From contig CAMBRR010000009.1 in NCBI GenBank assembly GCA_945870315.1, positions 1 to 44,233 on the forward strand: a DNA stretch of 44,233 bases, in the 5' to 3' direction. This document shows positions 1-6,318 of this stretch, one piece after another. Below the pieces are notes generated by a model. It worked only from the letters and a program-made list of their open reading frames with translations. It was not told where the DNA came from and ran no database searches. The number at the start of each line of letters is the position of its first letter. Within the stretch, counting starts at the first letter, position 1. Made by a program: the position numbers and the translations under genes. Origin of the DNA: an uncultured Bacteroidales bacterium (GTDB lineage: Bacteria > Bacteroidota > Bacteroidia > Bacteroidales > UBA932).

Positions 1-12
1 GGAAATGGAGTG

Positions 13-43
13 CAAAGGTAGTCTTTTTTGAATTAATTACAAA
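13..43 (-). promoter_or_regulatory. Bacteroidetes-type promoter reading out of the window
   Basis: On the minus strand the sequence reads TTTG, 19 bases, TACCTTTG, a full match to the Bacteroidetes sigma-ABfr consensus (TTTG-N19/21-TAnnTTTG). The predicted transcription start is about position 6, so the gene served lies beyond the left edge. It sits downstream of the fimbrillin-like gene. I see no hairpin terminator between that gene's stop and this promoter. Confidence 0.7.
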
Positions 44-107
44 AATTTTTGCAAAATTTCGTTGGGGGAGGCTCTCAGCTCGCTACTCTTGGTTGGGAAG
101 ACAACAA

Positions 108-1958
108 TTATCTATATTTTATGTCTACAGAATATACTTCAGCTCGTGTACCCAGTGAGCCCGTATTTCCATATGTATTATTACACTGAACAGTCGGATC
201 CTGAGATTTTATCTCGCTATTGTATGTTTGATCAATATAGGACCAACTATTGTAGCCTGGTGTTTCACTAACTATAGGTGTCCCGCTTATTAGAAACGAA
301 TATGTCGTGGATGCGGTTCCTCTTCTGATATTTGCCTTGTGATAAACACTAATATTTATATTGGATGGAATATGGAAGGTTTGGGTGATTGTAGATTCAT
401 GTATTCTAACATAACTGCTTTTCCAACTATATGCACTGCCACTCCAAGAATGATCCCCAGAATTGGTAGGAGGAGCAGCAGTATAAGGCAGTCCTGTGAC
501 GTGGCGAGTGAGTGGAGTAGACTGCACAGGAACCCCGTCAAAAGTGAATTTTACAACGACTGTGTGTTCATCCCACCTGGTCTGGTAGGTGGCATTGCCA
601 TTGTCATCAACAGTTACGAGGTCGCCGTCAATGGTGTGAGATACTGTTGAGAGGTTTTTATATTTTTTCAGGATGTCGCTGTGGATGGTTACTCCGTTGT
701 TTAATATGTAGATTGTGGAACCGTCCATGTTATTTGCCGCAGCGGCACCGGATGTTAAGTAGGTGTCGTAGCTGGTGCGTACCAACGAAGCGTCTACGCT
801 GAATTCCGGGGCAGGAACCGAGAATGAGCCGGTGGTCTCGCGGCTGGTGGTTCCGTCTAACATCGTGTAGGTGCTCTTTATGGTGTATTTGCCCTGTGGG
901 AGATATGGGTATGTCGTTGAGTTAACTGCTATTGAGGTCTGGGTGCTGAAATCTGTGATGTCAGCTGAGCGTACGGCGTCGATTTTTCCTTCAGGGATGA
1001 TGTCGATGTGGACTTTCTGAACATAACCGGTAAGATGATCGGGGATGTTGAGATTGTCGATGACCAGGTTCGTGCCGGTCAGGGTTTTACCATCGTAGGT
1101 GTGTTTGACCTTGGCGGTCATAGATGCGATTTTAAAATCCACAGTTCCCAAGTTGACAGGTCTGCCAGCAGTAGCAGTGAATCCTGTGCTGACGGTCCTG
1201 GTCCAGTTGCCGGAGGCGGTTTCTATGTAAATGCTGAAATTTTTTACAGTTCCCGGTGCAATCACAAAGAGGAATGTATTGCCTGCGCCGAATGAGCCGC
1301 TCATCGAGATTGAATTTGAGCTTGGATTTTTTCCGTTTGGATCGATTGATGAAGTTGCAAGATCACCAGCGATTGCAAGGTCTCCAGCGATTGCGTTGCC
1401 GGGGGAGGTGATTGTCACCTTCTTGACATCGCTTACATATTTCGGAACGGTGAATTTCACGTAACTGCATACATTGTTGAATATGATTTTTTTAACGCTT
1501 GGTTCACCAGGAGTCTTTGTGCCCTGGGCAACTGTGATATTGTGCTCTTCTGCGAAGGTACCTGCGGCAGGAGTCTGTTCTGCAGGAATGTTCACCGTAA
1601 CACCTTCTGCACTTACAGATACAACCTTTTCAGGAGGATATACCGCAAAGAAACTTGTAGTTCCAACAGGAACTTCTCCGTTGAATGTTGCTGAATTGCT
1701 GCCATTTATATCGGTAGATGCGAATCGATATCCTGTAGTATAATCAATATTGGAATATACTGCTATCTCGTCCCCATCGGTCCAATTTACTGATTTTCCG
1801 TCTAGAACTGTCTTTGTCTGAGATTCATCTGAAGCCTCGATGCACATCGGCTCCAATGCTACTTTGTTAGACTCGTCAACACTATGAGTGCCTTCCTTGG
1901 CACAAGACGCTGCAATGACCGCTACGGCCACTAAAGCTGAAAATTTTACTGATTTCAT
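108..1958 (-). CDS. Fimbrillin-like surface lipoprotein
   Basis: This 616-residue protein starts with a lipoprotein signal peptide whose lipobox ends A-A-S-C (Cys19). The first about 280 residues have the hallmark of Bacteroidales fimbrillin-family (Mfa-like) proteins: an early TKT...W..GD.I.VY motif followed by a beta-rich sandwich. The second half is a separate beta-rich region that I cannot assign. Such proteins are exported as lipoproteins, and some are assembled into fimbriae, but whether this one is a shaft, tip or stand-alone adhesin cannot be seen. The gene follows a 49-residue ORF by 20 bp and probably shares its promoter. A six-residue motif (IAGDLA) is duplicated near residues 190-201. 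No usher-like or other Mfa gene lies nearby within the window. Confidence 0.8.
   Translation of the reverse strand: MKSVKFSALVAVAVIAASCAKEGTHSVDESNKVALEPMCIEASDESQTKTVLDGKSVNWTDGDEIAVYSNIDYTTGYRFASTDINGSNSATFNGEVPVGTTSFFAVYPPEKVVSVSAEGVTVNIPAEQTPAAGTFAEEHNITVAQGTKTPGEPSVKKIIFNNVCSYVKFTVPKYVSDVKKVTITSPGNAIAGDLAIAGDLATSSIDPNGKNPSSNSISMSGSFGAGNTFLFVIAPGTVKNFSIYIETASGNWTRTVSTGFTATAGRPVNLGTVDFKIASMTAKVKHTYDGKTLTGTNLVIDNLNIPDHLTGYVQKVHIDIIPEGKIDAVRSADITDFSTQTSIAVNSTTYPYLPQGKYTIKSTYTMLDGTTSRETTGSFSVPAPEFSVDASLVRTSYDTYLTSGAAAANNMDGSTIYILNNGVTIHSDILKKYKNLSTVSHTIDGDLVTVDDNGNATYQTRWDEHTVVVKFTFDGVPVQSTPLTRHVTGLPYTAAPPTNSGDHSWSGSAYSWKSSYVRIHESTITQTFHIPSNINISVYHKANIRRGTASTTYSFLISGTPIVSETPGYNSWSYIDQTYNSEIKSQDPTVQCNNTYGNTGSLGTRAEVYSVDIKYR
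1357..1392 (-). repeat. 18-bp tandem duplication inside the fimbrillin-like gene
   Basis: Two adjacent 18-bp units (1357-1374 and 1375-1392) differ at two bases and encode IAGDLA twice. It is an in-frame duplication, probably by slippage, in the N-terminal domain. Confidence 0.75.
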
Positions 1959-1978
1959 CTAATGTGTGCTTTTAGAAG

Positions 1979-2128
1979 TTAGTCCATTATTGCGTCAATA
2001 TCATCTCCAAGATCGGAGTTGGTACAACTACCGTTTGCATTACTGACGGTTTGAAAAACGGCAGATTCGAAATGCATATCCACAATTGAAATGGATGGTG
2101 CAATGTAAAAAAACTCTCTTTTTTCCAT
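1979..2128 (-). CDS. Small 49-residue protein upstream of the fimbrillin-like gene
   Basis: This short reading frame runs from ATG at 2128 to TAA at 1979. The protein starts MEKREFFYIAPSISIVDMHF, followed by an Asn/Ser/Gly-rich middle and an acidic C-terminus (D-L-G-D-D-I-D-A). From memory it resembles a loose class of about 50-residue Bacteroidales ORFs with the layout basic start, Y..P, hydrophobic/acidic strand, GN-rich stretch and acidic tail, often found beside fimbrillin-like genes; their function is unknown to me. It has no signal peptide. The case for a real gene is a full promoter whose start site lies about 26 bases upstream of the ATG, and a 20-bp gap to the lipoprotein. It may be a true small protein or a translated leader. 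Confidence 0.65.
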   Translation of the reverse strand: MEKREFFYIAPSISIVDMHFESAVFQTVSNANGSCTNSDLGDDIDAIMD

Positions 2129-2159
2129 TTTACTATAGTTAAGAATCTAAAACGAGCCG

Positions 2160-2190
2160 CAAAAATACACAAAAGTCAAAAAATATCAAA
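2160..2190 (-). promoter_or_regulatory. Promoter of the small ORF / fimbrillin-like operon
   Basis: The minus strand reads TTTG (2187-2190), 19 bases, then TATTTTTG (2160-2167), a perfect Bacteroidetes promoter. Transcription would begin near 2154, ahead of the 49-residue ORF, and run on into the fimbrillin-like gene. Confidence 0.8.
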
Positions 2191-2208
2191 TTTTTCTCCA
2201 AATATTAT

Positions 2209-2373
2209 ATTCTTGCCACATCCGCAAATGTTCCCAACTTGGCGCTTCGCATCGAAAGTATTAAAAAGGCAGTTCACACAATAATGATAACAACATACGG
2301 AGTCAATACGAATATGTATGTTGATGATTATCAGTTAGAAGTGACGTTGGATGATTTGTTCCGAAAATTATAA
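2209..2373 (+). pseudogene. Decayed 3' end of an AAA-type ATPase gene
   Basis: The + strand holds an open frame with no start codon that ends at TAA 2371-2373. Its last 50 residues contain A-L-R-I-E-S-I-K-K-A-V-H, then M-I-T-T-Y-G-V, and finish V-T-L-D-D-L-F. That layout matches the C-terminus of Bacteroidales ATP-binding proteins of the ATPase_2/DUF234-like AAA family, which end in LITTYGxxxxxYxxxxxxxVTLDDLF. No ATPase core (Walker A or B) is present upstream, where the fimbrillin promoter lies instead. I read it as the stump left after a deletion or insertion. The family assignment is from memory of the motif and is moderately sure. Confidence 0.55.
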
Positions 2374-3114
2374 ATAATTTTTAGCCTTCAGTGCTGGTAT
2401 GTGCAACACCATTTTTGTTTCGAAGAATGGATTGTCAATCCAATCGGATATTTTCCAGACGCGTATGAATCCGGCTGGGAAATGCTGCGTTTGCATTGCG
2501 CGGGAAATTTCCTCTGCCAAATCTCCTCCTTTTAAATACAGTATGCCTCTGGTATATTTCCCTTTTACCCACGGCAGGAAATTTTCGAGTGAGGTGACTG
2601 CGCGTGATACAACCCAGTCAAATGTTTCCTGGAGGGTTTCTGCACGGGCATTTACAACTTTTACATTGTGCAAACCCAATGATTTTGCCACTTCGGAGGC
2701 CACTTTGGTTTTCTTTCCGATGGAATCGCAGAGGGTGAAGTGTGCATGAGGAAACAGGATGGCAAGCGGTATTCCGGGGAATCCACCGCCAGTACCCAAA
2801 TCCAGAACGGAAAGTGTCCCTTGTCCTGCCCCCAGTTCTGCGTTCTGGTCTGGGCGAGCAGATGGCTGGTTTGACTTTCCGGCGGAAAGAAGGTCGTATT
2901 CGGACGGAAGGTTATATCGGAGGTAGGCCGCTATCGCAAGGGAGTGAAGGACGTGGTGCTCGTAAAATGAATCGATATCCTTACGGGAGATTACATTGAT
3001 TTTTGAATTCCAATCTTTATATAGCGCCTCCATTGCCTCAAATTGAGACAATTGCTCTTGCGAAATTTCCGGAAAATCGGCTTTGATTATATTTTGTAAC
3101 TCGCTAAATGTCAT
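2368..3114 (-). CDS. rsmG: 16S rRNA (guanine-N7) methyltransferase RsmG
   Basis: RsmG (GidB) makes the m7G527 mark in 16S rRNA using S-adenosylmethionine. The SAM-binding motif L-D-L-G-T-G-G-G-F-P-G is at about residues 104-114, followed by the family-typical DSIGKK and the SRAV motif. I start it at the ATG at 3114 (248 residues) rather than at 3210, because a full promoter lies over 3180-3211 and so excludes the longer start. Between the N-terminal helices and the SAM motif there is an extra stretch of about 30 residues (70-99) rich in S, N, Q and G that ordinary RsmG proteins lack, although the reading frame is intact. The stop codon overlaps the 3' end of the ATPase remnant on the other strand. 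Confidence 0.93.
   Translation of the reverse strand: MTFSELQNIIKADFPEISQEQLSQFEAMEALYKDWNSKINVISRKDIDSFYEHHVLHSLAIAAYLRYNLPSEYDLLSAGKSNQPSARPDQNAELGAGQGTLSVLDLGTGGGFPGIPLAILFPHAHFTLCDSIGKKTKVASEVAKSLGLHNVKVVNARAETLQETFDWVVSRAVTSLENFLPWVKGKYTRGILYLKGGDLAEEISRAMQTQHFPAGFIRVWKISDWIDNPFFETKMVLHIPALKAKNYL
2818..2907 (-). other. In-frame insertion with palindromes inside rsmG
   Basis: This segment encodes the extra stretch of RsmG. It holds or borders inverted repeats: CCAGAACG (2802-2809) with CGTTCTGG (2841-2848), and CTTTCC-GGC-GGAAAG (2875-2889). The insertion keeps the frame and falls just before the SAM-binding motif, where a surface loop could tolerate it. The edges are my estimate from the family pattern. 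Confidence 0.5.
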
Positions 3115-3179
3115 ATGTTTATTAGCATTATTCAACTGTGGAGCATCCTCGATGCACTTGTGTAAGCGGACAAACAGCG

Positions 3180-3211
3180 CGAAATTACAAAAAAATAGTT
3201 GATGGAGCAAA
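3180..3211 (-). promoter_or_regulatory. rsmG promoter
   Basis: On the minus strand TTTG (3208-3211) is followed after 20 bases by TAATTTCG (3180-3187), one mismatch from TAnnTTTG. The start site near 3174 gives a leader of about 60 bases to the ATG at 3114 and rules out the upstream in-frame start at 3210. Confidence 0.65.
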
Positions 3212-3343
3212 AACTGCCCAAAAGTGTGATACCCACAAAGTCCTCACCAGGTGATTTTCGACTTTACCGGAGATGGCGTAGGGAAGCACGTTGGGGATGA
3301 CGCTGGATGGTGACGTTGTAGTTGCCTATGACAGGTCCGGAAG

Positions 3344-3509
3344 CTTCCTGCAAAACATCGAGCAGGGTGTTGAAAGTTACATACTTGATAATCAATGTGT
3401 TAACTTATTGAAGCGTGCTCGATGAGGTCAAAATGGCGCCATCGAGCAGGGCAATCGCCATTCTACGGCTGTGTAGGGCCGATTGAGATGCTCGATGATT
3501 TGCAGGAAG
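3344..3509. repeat. Nested inverted repeats in a gene-poor stretch
   Basis: The interval 3212-3609 holds no convincing gene. Within it, two 21-base arms (3344-3364 and 3489-3509) are inverted copies with one mismatch, and the core CATCGAGCA recurs in alternating orientation at 3356-3364 (+), 3416-3424 (-), 3440-3448 (+) and 3489-3497 (-). The inner pair would form a 9-bp stem with a 15-base loop. A 10-base direct repeat CAGTCCGATG follows at 3555-3564 and 3573-3582. An open frame of 42 codons (3297-3425) crosses the first arms, but I do not recognise it and do not call it a gene. The stretch may be a relic of a mobile or duplicated element. Confidence 0.6.
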
Positions 3510-3609
3510 GCACTGTTTGGAGATGATGCCAGTTGGATGCCTTATTGGGTAGGGCAGTCCGATGGGGCCTTACAGTCCGATGCGGCATTACGGGTTTAAT
3601 AAAGATTTG

Positions 3610-3617
3610 TACCTTTG
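3610..3617 (+). promoter_or_regulatory. Likely -7 element of the acyltransferase promoter
   Basis: TACCTTTG matches the Bacteroidetes -7 consensus and puts the start site near 3624, 17 bases before the chosen ATG at 3641. No TTTG is found at the -33 position, so this is a partial match. Confidence 0.5.
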
Positions 3618-3640
3618 CGCAAACTTTTAACAATGAGTTT

Positions 3641-4765
3641 ATGAAAACTATTCCTTCTGGAGACCGAGTTGTCTTTGTTGACTATATCAGAGTGGTTGCT
3701 TGCTTTCTGGTAATGTTGGTACATGCCAGCGAAAACTTCTATGCGGCAGATGCGTCCGGTCTTGCTGGCAATGTGTCCTTGCTTGCCAACGAGAGCAACC
3801 GGTTCTGGGTTGCCTTCTATGACGGATTCTGTGGAAGAATATCCGTTCCTCTGTTTATGATAGTATCCGCATTCCTGCTCGTCCCGATGAAAAGCGGAGT
3901 GACGATGGGAGATTTCTACAAGAGAAGGTTCAAGAGGATAATTCCTCCGATGGTCATTTTTATGCTACTTTATACCTTCCTGCCTCTTGCCTGGGGCGGA
4001 ATGAGCTGGGAGCAGTCGCTAAGTGACTTGAAGATGCTGCCTCTGAATTTCCCGTCAATGGCAGGACATCTCTGGTTTATGTATCCCCTTATCAGCCTGT
4101 ATCTTATAATACCCATTGTCTCACCTTGGCTTGAGAGAGCAAGCGCCAAGGAGGAACTCACTTTCCTTGGACTGTTCGGAATATCGACCTTCATCCCATG
4201 GATTCACAGGTTCATCTCGCCGGAAATCTGGGGCGAATGCTTCTGGAATGGTTTCACGATGCTCTGGTACTGTTCAGGATATCTCGGATATCTTGTAATG
4301 GCACACTACATCAGGTATCATCTCGACTGGAATCGAAAAAAGAAACTCATTGCGGGTTCCTTATGCCTGCTTGCAGGAGCAGCATTCACAGGATGGTCGT
4401 TCTGGTATATGGGCACGCCCGGACAGACCATAGAGACACCTCTTCTGGAATGGTCCTGGGAATTCTGCACGCCGAACGTGCTCCTTGCATCCTTCGGAGC
4501 CTTCCTTCTGTTCTCTTGCATCGAAAGGAAAGAAACGCCGAAACTGGTAAGGAAACTTTCCGATATGTCATTTGGAATGTACCTTATGCACCTGTTCTTC
4601 CTTGGCCCGATTGCACGTGTCCTGATTGGAGGAAGCGTTGCCGAACCTCTCGTACCAGTCTATCTGGCAATTCCGTGCATAGCCATCCTTACTTTCATTT
4701 GCTGTGCTGTCACAACCAGAATTCTGTCCCTGATTCCGGGCAGCAAATGGTTTGTAGGTTGCTGA
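3641..4765 (+). CDS. Acyltransferase family 3 membrane protein
   Basis: This 374-residue protein has about ten hydrophobic segments and the typical acyltransferase-3 opening F-V-D-Y-I-R-V-V-A-C-F-L-V followed by V-H-A (the family histidine). Members (OafA, WecH, NodX type) sit in the inner membrane and move acetyl or other acyl groups onto sugars of O-antigen, exopolysaccharide or peptidoglycan. The acceptor here is unknown because no glycan genes are adjacent. I begin at the ATG at 3641. A longer frame from 3533 would add 36 residues with no membrane character and would start upstream of the -7 box at 3610-3617. It stands alone, converging on the AI-2E-family gene with a 27-bp gap in which I see no clear hairpin. 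Confidence 0.85.
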   Translation: MKTIPSGDRVVFVDYIRVVACFLVMLVHASENFYAADASGLAGNVSLLANESNRFWVAFYDGFCGRISVPLFMIVSAFLLVPMKSGVTMGDFYKRRFKRIIPPMVIFMLLYTFLPLAWGGMSWEQSLSDLKMLPLNFPSMAGHLWFMYPLISLYLIIPIVSPWLERASAKEELTFLGLFGISTFIPWIHRFISPEIWGECFWNGFTMLWYCSGYLGYLVMAHYIRYHLDWNRKKKLIAGSLCLLAGAAFTGWSFWYMGTPGQTIETPLLEWSWEFCTPNVLLASFGAFLLFSCIERKETPKLVRKLSDMSFGMYLMHLFFLGPIARVLIGGSVAEPLVPVYLAIPCIAILTFICCAVTTRILSLIPGSKWFVGC

Positions 4766-4792
4766 TGCCGTGGATGCCCGATTGAATCGTGG

Positions 4793-5929
4793 TCAGTCTT
4801 TGTTCTCGCGAAGTCGGCGAATTGCCTTCACTTCGGGGAAGAAACGGAAGGCGATGACTCGTACTACGGTGTAGGACGGGATGGCTACAATCATTCCGAG
4901 CGGACCTGAAATGTGACCTGCAATCAGAAGGACTATGAAGATTTCCAGCGGTGTAGCCTTTATGCTTGTGGAGTAGATTATCGGCTGGCTTAAGAAATTG
5001 TCTATCAGCTGGGTAACGCAGAAAATCGCAATCACGATAAGAGCAAACCAGAGAAAGGAGACGTTGAGGCCGACTCCTGCAGGACCGCTGAACTTGAGCA
5101 CTAGCGCCAAAGCAGTACCGATGGCTCCTCCCAGAAGCGGGCCCAGATACGGGATGATGTTGAGGATGCCGGTGATGAAGGCGATGCCTATCGCGGCGTT
5201 GAAACCGAGTCGTGCAATCAGCCAGAGACCGAGGAAATTGACCAGAGCCACTATGCTCATTTCAATGAGAAGACCGTTGAAATAGCGTGAAAGCAAGGTC
5301 CCGATGTCATCGAGTGAGTCAGATGCTGTCTTTTCCAGTCTGTCTGGCACCATCGAGACCACTATTTTCTTGAACAACTCAGGGTCCCGGATGAAGAAAA
5401 ATCCTATGAAAACGACGGAGAAGAGTCCGATTCCGAAACCCGAGAGGAAGGAGGCAGTGCTGCCGAGGAAGGATGATATCCACGATACATCGAAAAGGTT
5501 CTGAAGCTGGAGGGCTATTTCCCTCTCAATCCTGAAGTTTCTGCCAAGTTGAGGGAATGTGCTTCGGAGGAAGTCGTTGAGTTCTTCAAGCGGAACGGCT
5601 ATCTGCCTTGCGGCGTTCTCGATATTGTCTATGGATATACCCCTTATTATATTTCCTGCGATTGGGACAATCAGGGTAATTATAAGGAAAAAGGCACAGA
5701 TTACCACAGCTAGTGACAGGATGGCCACTAGGGATTGAGGCATGTGATGTCCCTTGATGTGCCACTTTCTCATCCAGGAGGCGAGGGGCGCCGAAATCAG
5801 TGACACCACTACTGCTATCAGTATATATATGATCACATTCTTGAAGTACCAGCATACCGCTCCCACCAGTGCGATGGCAGCCAAGGCTATGATGTACTTT
5901 GATAATTTTTCTGAATATTTCTCTTCCAT
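4793..5929 (-). CDS. AI-2E family transporter (YdiK/PerM-like permease)
   Basis: This 378-residue polytopic membrane protein fits the AI-2E transporter family (PF01594). It has paired N-terminal helices, a soluble region around residues 100-155, and then a C-terminal bundle with the family-typical G-I-L-N-I-I-P-Y-L-G-P and T-Q-L-I-D-N-F-L-x-Q-P-I-I motifs. Members export autoinducer-2 (TqsA) or carry out sodium/proton exchange; most Bacteroidales members have no assigned substrate, so the name should not be taken as proof of quorum-signal export. The gene is single and reads away from the palindrome-containing interval at 5930-6040. I see no full promoter match in front of it. Confidence 0.88.
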   Translation of the reverse strand: MEEKYSEKLSKYIIALAAIALVGAVCWYFKNVIIYILIAVVVSLISAPLASWMRKWHIKGHHMPQSLVAILSLAVVICAFFLIITLIVPIAGNIIRGISIDNIENAARQIAVPLEELNDFLRSTFPQLGRNFRIEREIALQLQNLFDVSWISSFLGSTASFLSGFGIGLFSVVFIGFFFIRDPELFKKIVVSMVPDRLEKTASDSLDDIGTLLSRYFNGLLIEMSIVALVNFLGLWLIARLGFNAAIGIAFITGILNIIPYLGPLLGGAIGTALALVLKFSGPAGVGLNVSFLWFALIVIAIFCVTQLIDNFLSQPIIYSTSIKATPLEIFIVLLIAGHISGPLGMIVAIPSYTVVRVIAFRFFPEVKAIRRLRENKD

Positions 5930-5964
5930 CTGGAATTTTTTTGAAATTTTTTCTAAAAAATATT

Positions 5965-5989
5965 ACTTGTGCCTTGCTTTGGCACAAGT
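5965..5989. promoter_or_regulatory. Perfect 9-bp palindrome, candidate operator
   Basis: ACTTGTGCC (5965-5973) and GGCACAAGT (5981-5989) form a perfect inverted repeat separated by 7 bases. It covers the -33 side and part of the spacer of the promoter at 5973-6003, as expected of a site for a dimeric repressor. Read on the minus strand the same hairpin is followed by AATATTTTTT, so it could instead terminate transcription arriving from clpC, about 320 bases away. Both roles are possible. Confidence 0.5.
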
Positions 5990-6003
5990 GGGCCATACCT
6001 TTG
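5973..6003 (+). promoter_or_regulatory. Promoter of the 40-residue small ORF
   Basis: CTTG (5973-5976), 19 bases, TACCTTTG (5996-6003) matches the Bacteroidetes consensus with one mismatch in the -33 box. The start site is near 6010, about 31 bases before the ATG at 6041. Confidence 0.65.
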
Positions 6004-6040
6004 CATCAACAAAATGATAAACAACTAAAAATTCAATGAT

Positions 6041-6163
6041 ATGAACCCGATGTTTTCTCTTTCAGCCCTTAAGTCAATGTTCTCATCCGAAGAGTCTTTT
6101 GATGCATTGGTAGATATGGCCAATGAGATGGATTTGGAACTTCTTGACATCAGTCTGGCCTAA
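6041..6163 (+). CDS. Hypothetical 40-residue small protein
   Basis: The frame from ATG 6041 to TAA 6161-6163 encodes a Met-rich, acidic, amphipathic peptide (starting MNPMFSLSALKSMFSSEESF and ending DLELLDISLA) with no signal peptide and no cysteines. It is not a recognised family. The support is its good promoter and operator-like palindrome just upstream, and its position alone between two genes on the opposite strand. It ends 6 bases before a 15-bp tandem array. It could be a regulatory peptide, a precursor-like leader, or a chance frame. Confidence 0.4.
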   Translation: MNPMFSLSALKSMFSSEESFDALVDMANEMDLELLDISLA

Positions 6164-6169
6164 TTCTCC

Positions 6170-6318
6170 ATTCAGATCAGCACCATTCAGGTCGGCACCA
6201 CTCAGGTAAGTCCCACTTCGGTCAGCCCATTCAGGTCAGCCCCATTCAGGTCAGCCCCACTCAGGTCAGCACCATTCAGGTTAGCACCATTCAGGTCAGC
6301 ACCACTCAGGCCTGCTCC
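6170..6318 (-). repeat. 15-bp tandem array coding for pentapeptide repeats on the minus strand
   Basis: Ten units run head to tail. Nine are 15 bases (consensus on the + strand ATTCAGGTCAGCACC or ACTCAGGTCAGCCCC) and the fourth has 14 bases. Read on the minus strand in the frame shifted +2 from clpC, units spell A-D-L-N-G, A-N-L-N-G and A-D-L-S-G, the A(D/N)LxG pattern of pentapeptide-repeat (PF00805) right-handed beta-helices. The 14-base unit breaks that frame. No start codon precedes it in frame, so it is not an intact gene. The last unit (6304-6318) contains the final codons and the stop of clpC. Confidence 0.85.

Noticed and set aside
61..107. Possible terminator after the fimbrillin-like gene
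   Set aside because: The G/C-rich stretch holds direct repeats of CCCAAC (minus strand) but no stable inverted repeat.
3297..3425. 42-codon open frame across the inverted repeats
   Set aside because: The translation looks somewhat protein-like but matches nothing I know, and it has no promoter or clear ribosome-binding site; not called as a gene.
3533..3640. N-terminal extension of the acyltransferase
   Set aside because: The start would precede the -7 box at 3610-3617 and the added residues are not membrane-like.
4766..4792. Terminator between the convergent acyltransferase and AI-2E-family genes
   Set aside because: The 27-bp gap has no convincing hairpin.
6170..6318. Possible CRISPR array
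   Set aside because: The units are contiguous 15-mers without spacers, and no cas gene is near; the pattern is a coding-type minisatellite.
6170..6318. Intact pentapeptide-repeat gene
   Set aside because: There is no in-frame start codon and one 14-base unit shifts the frame to a stop.
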